A DNA stretch of 5,619 nucleotides from Verrucomicrobiota bacterium (GTDB lineage: Bacteria; Verrucomicrobiota; Verrucomicrobiia; Chthoniobacterales; UBA10450): NCBI GenBank assembly GCA_003219945.1, contig QHQV01000363.1:1-5619 (forward strand), read 5' to 3'. The notes under the pieces were generated by a model that had not been told where the DNA came from, made no database searches, and saw only the letters and a list, made by a program, of their open reading frames with translations. Positions 5,167-5,619 of the stretch are shown piece after piece (the stretch's first letter is position 1; every line of letters begins with the position of its first letter). A program made the position numbers and the translations under genes.

Positions 5167-5619
5167 CTAATTGGTTTTATTCACGTTGTCACCGAGCTGC
5201 TTGAGTACGTCCTCTAAACTGTTGCGAATCTCACCTCGCCGCTGCTCCGTGTCGGACCAAGACGATAAAGGTGCCGCATGAGACTGACGTGCCAGGTCTT
5301 TCTGTCCATCTTTCAGGTAAGCGTCGGCGAGGTTGTAGTGAGCATCCGCGGAATCCGGATAAGAAAGCAGATTCAGCTTGAAGATTTCGATGGCGGTCTT
5401 GACGTCGCCCTCGCGCTGGTAGTCCTCGCCGATGATGTCCACGGCAACCTCCGGCCACAACTGCGCCTGCGGATCTTTTTTTCGAGCTTCTACTAGTTGC
5501 TGCTTTACCTGCATCGCCCCGCTGGGAGTCTGAAGCTGGTTCAGGAGCGACGCTGCTGCCAGAGTGTCGGCTGGCGCGTGACCTGGCGTCTTGATCAATG
5601 TGGTGACAAACCATTGCAC
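5167..5619 (-). CDS. TPR-containing C-terminal part of a larger protein, 5' end beyond window
   Basis: The frame is open from the right edge to TAA at 5169-5167, giving 150 residues. The first in-window codon happens to be GTG, but the sequence there (QWFVTTLIKTPGHAPADTLA) reads as the middle of a protein, so I treat the gene as truncated by the window. After a helical linker (about 12-55, with SLLNQLQTP and VKQQLVEARKKDPQAQLWPE) come one full TPR (57-90: IIGEDYQREGDVKTAIEIFK, ending YPDS) and a second TPR (91-112: ADAHYNLADAYLKDGQKDLA) that stops early. The tail is SSWSDTEQRRGEIRNSLEDV, LKQLGDNVNKTN. In many multidomain enzymes, TPR tails of this kind follow a catalytic domain such as a beta-lactamase-like or alpha/beta hydrolase, but none is visible here. 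A paralogous tail lies downstream at 4949-4809. Compared with it, this protein lacks about nine residues between the second TPR and the SSW block. Confidence 0.84.
   Translation of the reverse strand: MQWFVTTLIKTPGHAPADTLAAASLLNQLQTPSGAMQVKQQLVEARKKDPQAQLWPEVAVDIIGEDYQREGDVKTAIEIFKLNLLSYPDSADAHYNLADAYLKDGQKDLARQSHAAPLSSWSDTEQRRGEIRNSLEDVLKQLGDNVNKTN

Noticed and set aside
1..5619. CRISPR array, tRNA, rRNA, transposase or defence genes
   Set aside because: I looked on both strands and found no regularly spaced repeats, no tRNA-like or rRNA-like sequence, and no recognisable transposase or defence protein.

Overview
The window looks like chromosomal DNA from a soil-type verrucomicrobium (Chthoniobacterales or Udaeobacter-like). 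This is inferred from the style of the proteins: a three-helix, FlgO/TolB-like, TPR protein of a type common in that group, a short DUF4126 protein, and TPR-tailed proteins ending in a conserved SSW-DTE block. GC is moderate, Shine-Dalgarno sequences are weak and GTG starts are frequent. No 16S or other marker gene is present, so the assignment is tentative.

Layout, left to right. A minus-strand gene beginning at 1571 and leaving the window at base 1 encodes a membrane-anchored FlgO/TolB-like TPR protein (523 codons visible). Divergent from it is a small plus-strand CBU_0592-type membrane protein (1733-2002). Next comes a gap of about 420 bases without an intact gene. On its minus strand it carries coding-like traces in two frames and may be a decayed membrane-protein gene. 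Then follows a minus-strand pair separated by 13 bases: a TMEM175/DUF1211 channel-family protein (3641-2907) and a DUF4126 membrane protein (2893-2426). Divergent from that pair is an unrecognised exported two-domain protein (3750-4757, plus strand).

The right end holds the 3' part of a minus-strand TPR protein (5619-5167). Just downstream of it is the broken C-terminus of a paralogue (4949-4809). The two C-termini match at 16 of 31 ungapped residues, so this was once a tandem pair whose second member has lost almost all of its body. The point where the paralogue's homology stops coincides with a 35-base imperfect palindrome (4940-4974) that resembles a REP/MITE element. A possible original start codon for the lost gene lies at 5064.

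The genes do not form an obvious single pathway. The one likely operon is TMEM175 plus DUF4126 (both integral membrane proteins). It may share a divergent control region, containing a 19-base inverted repeat, with the exported protein. I see no CRISPR array, RNA gene, transposase or defence system. The parts that deserve a second look are the two decayed loci, the palindrome, and the uncharacterised exported protein.
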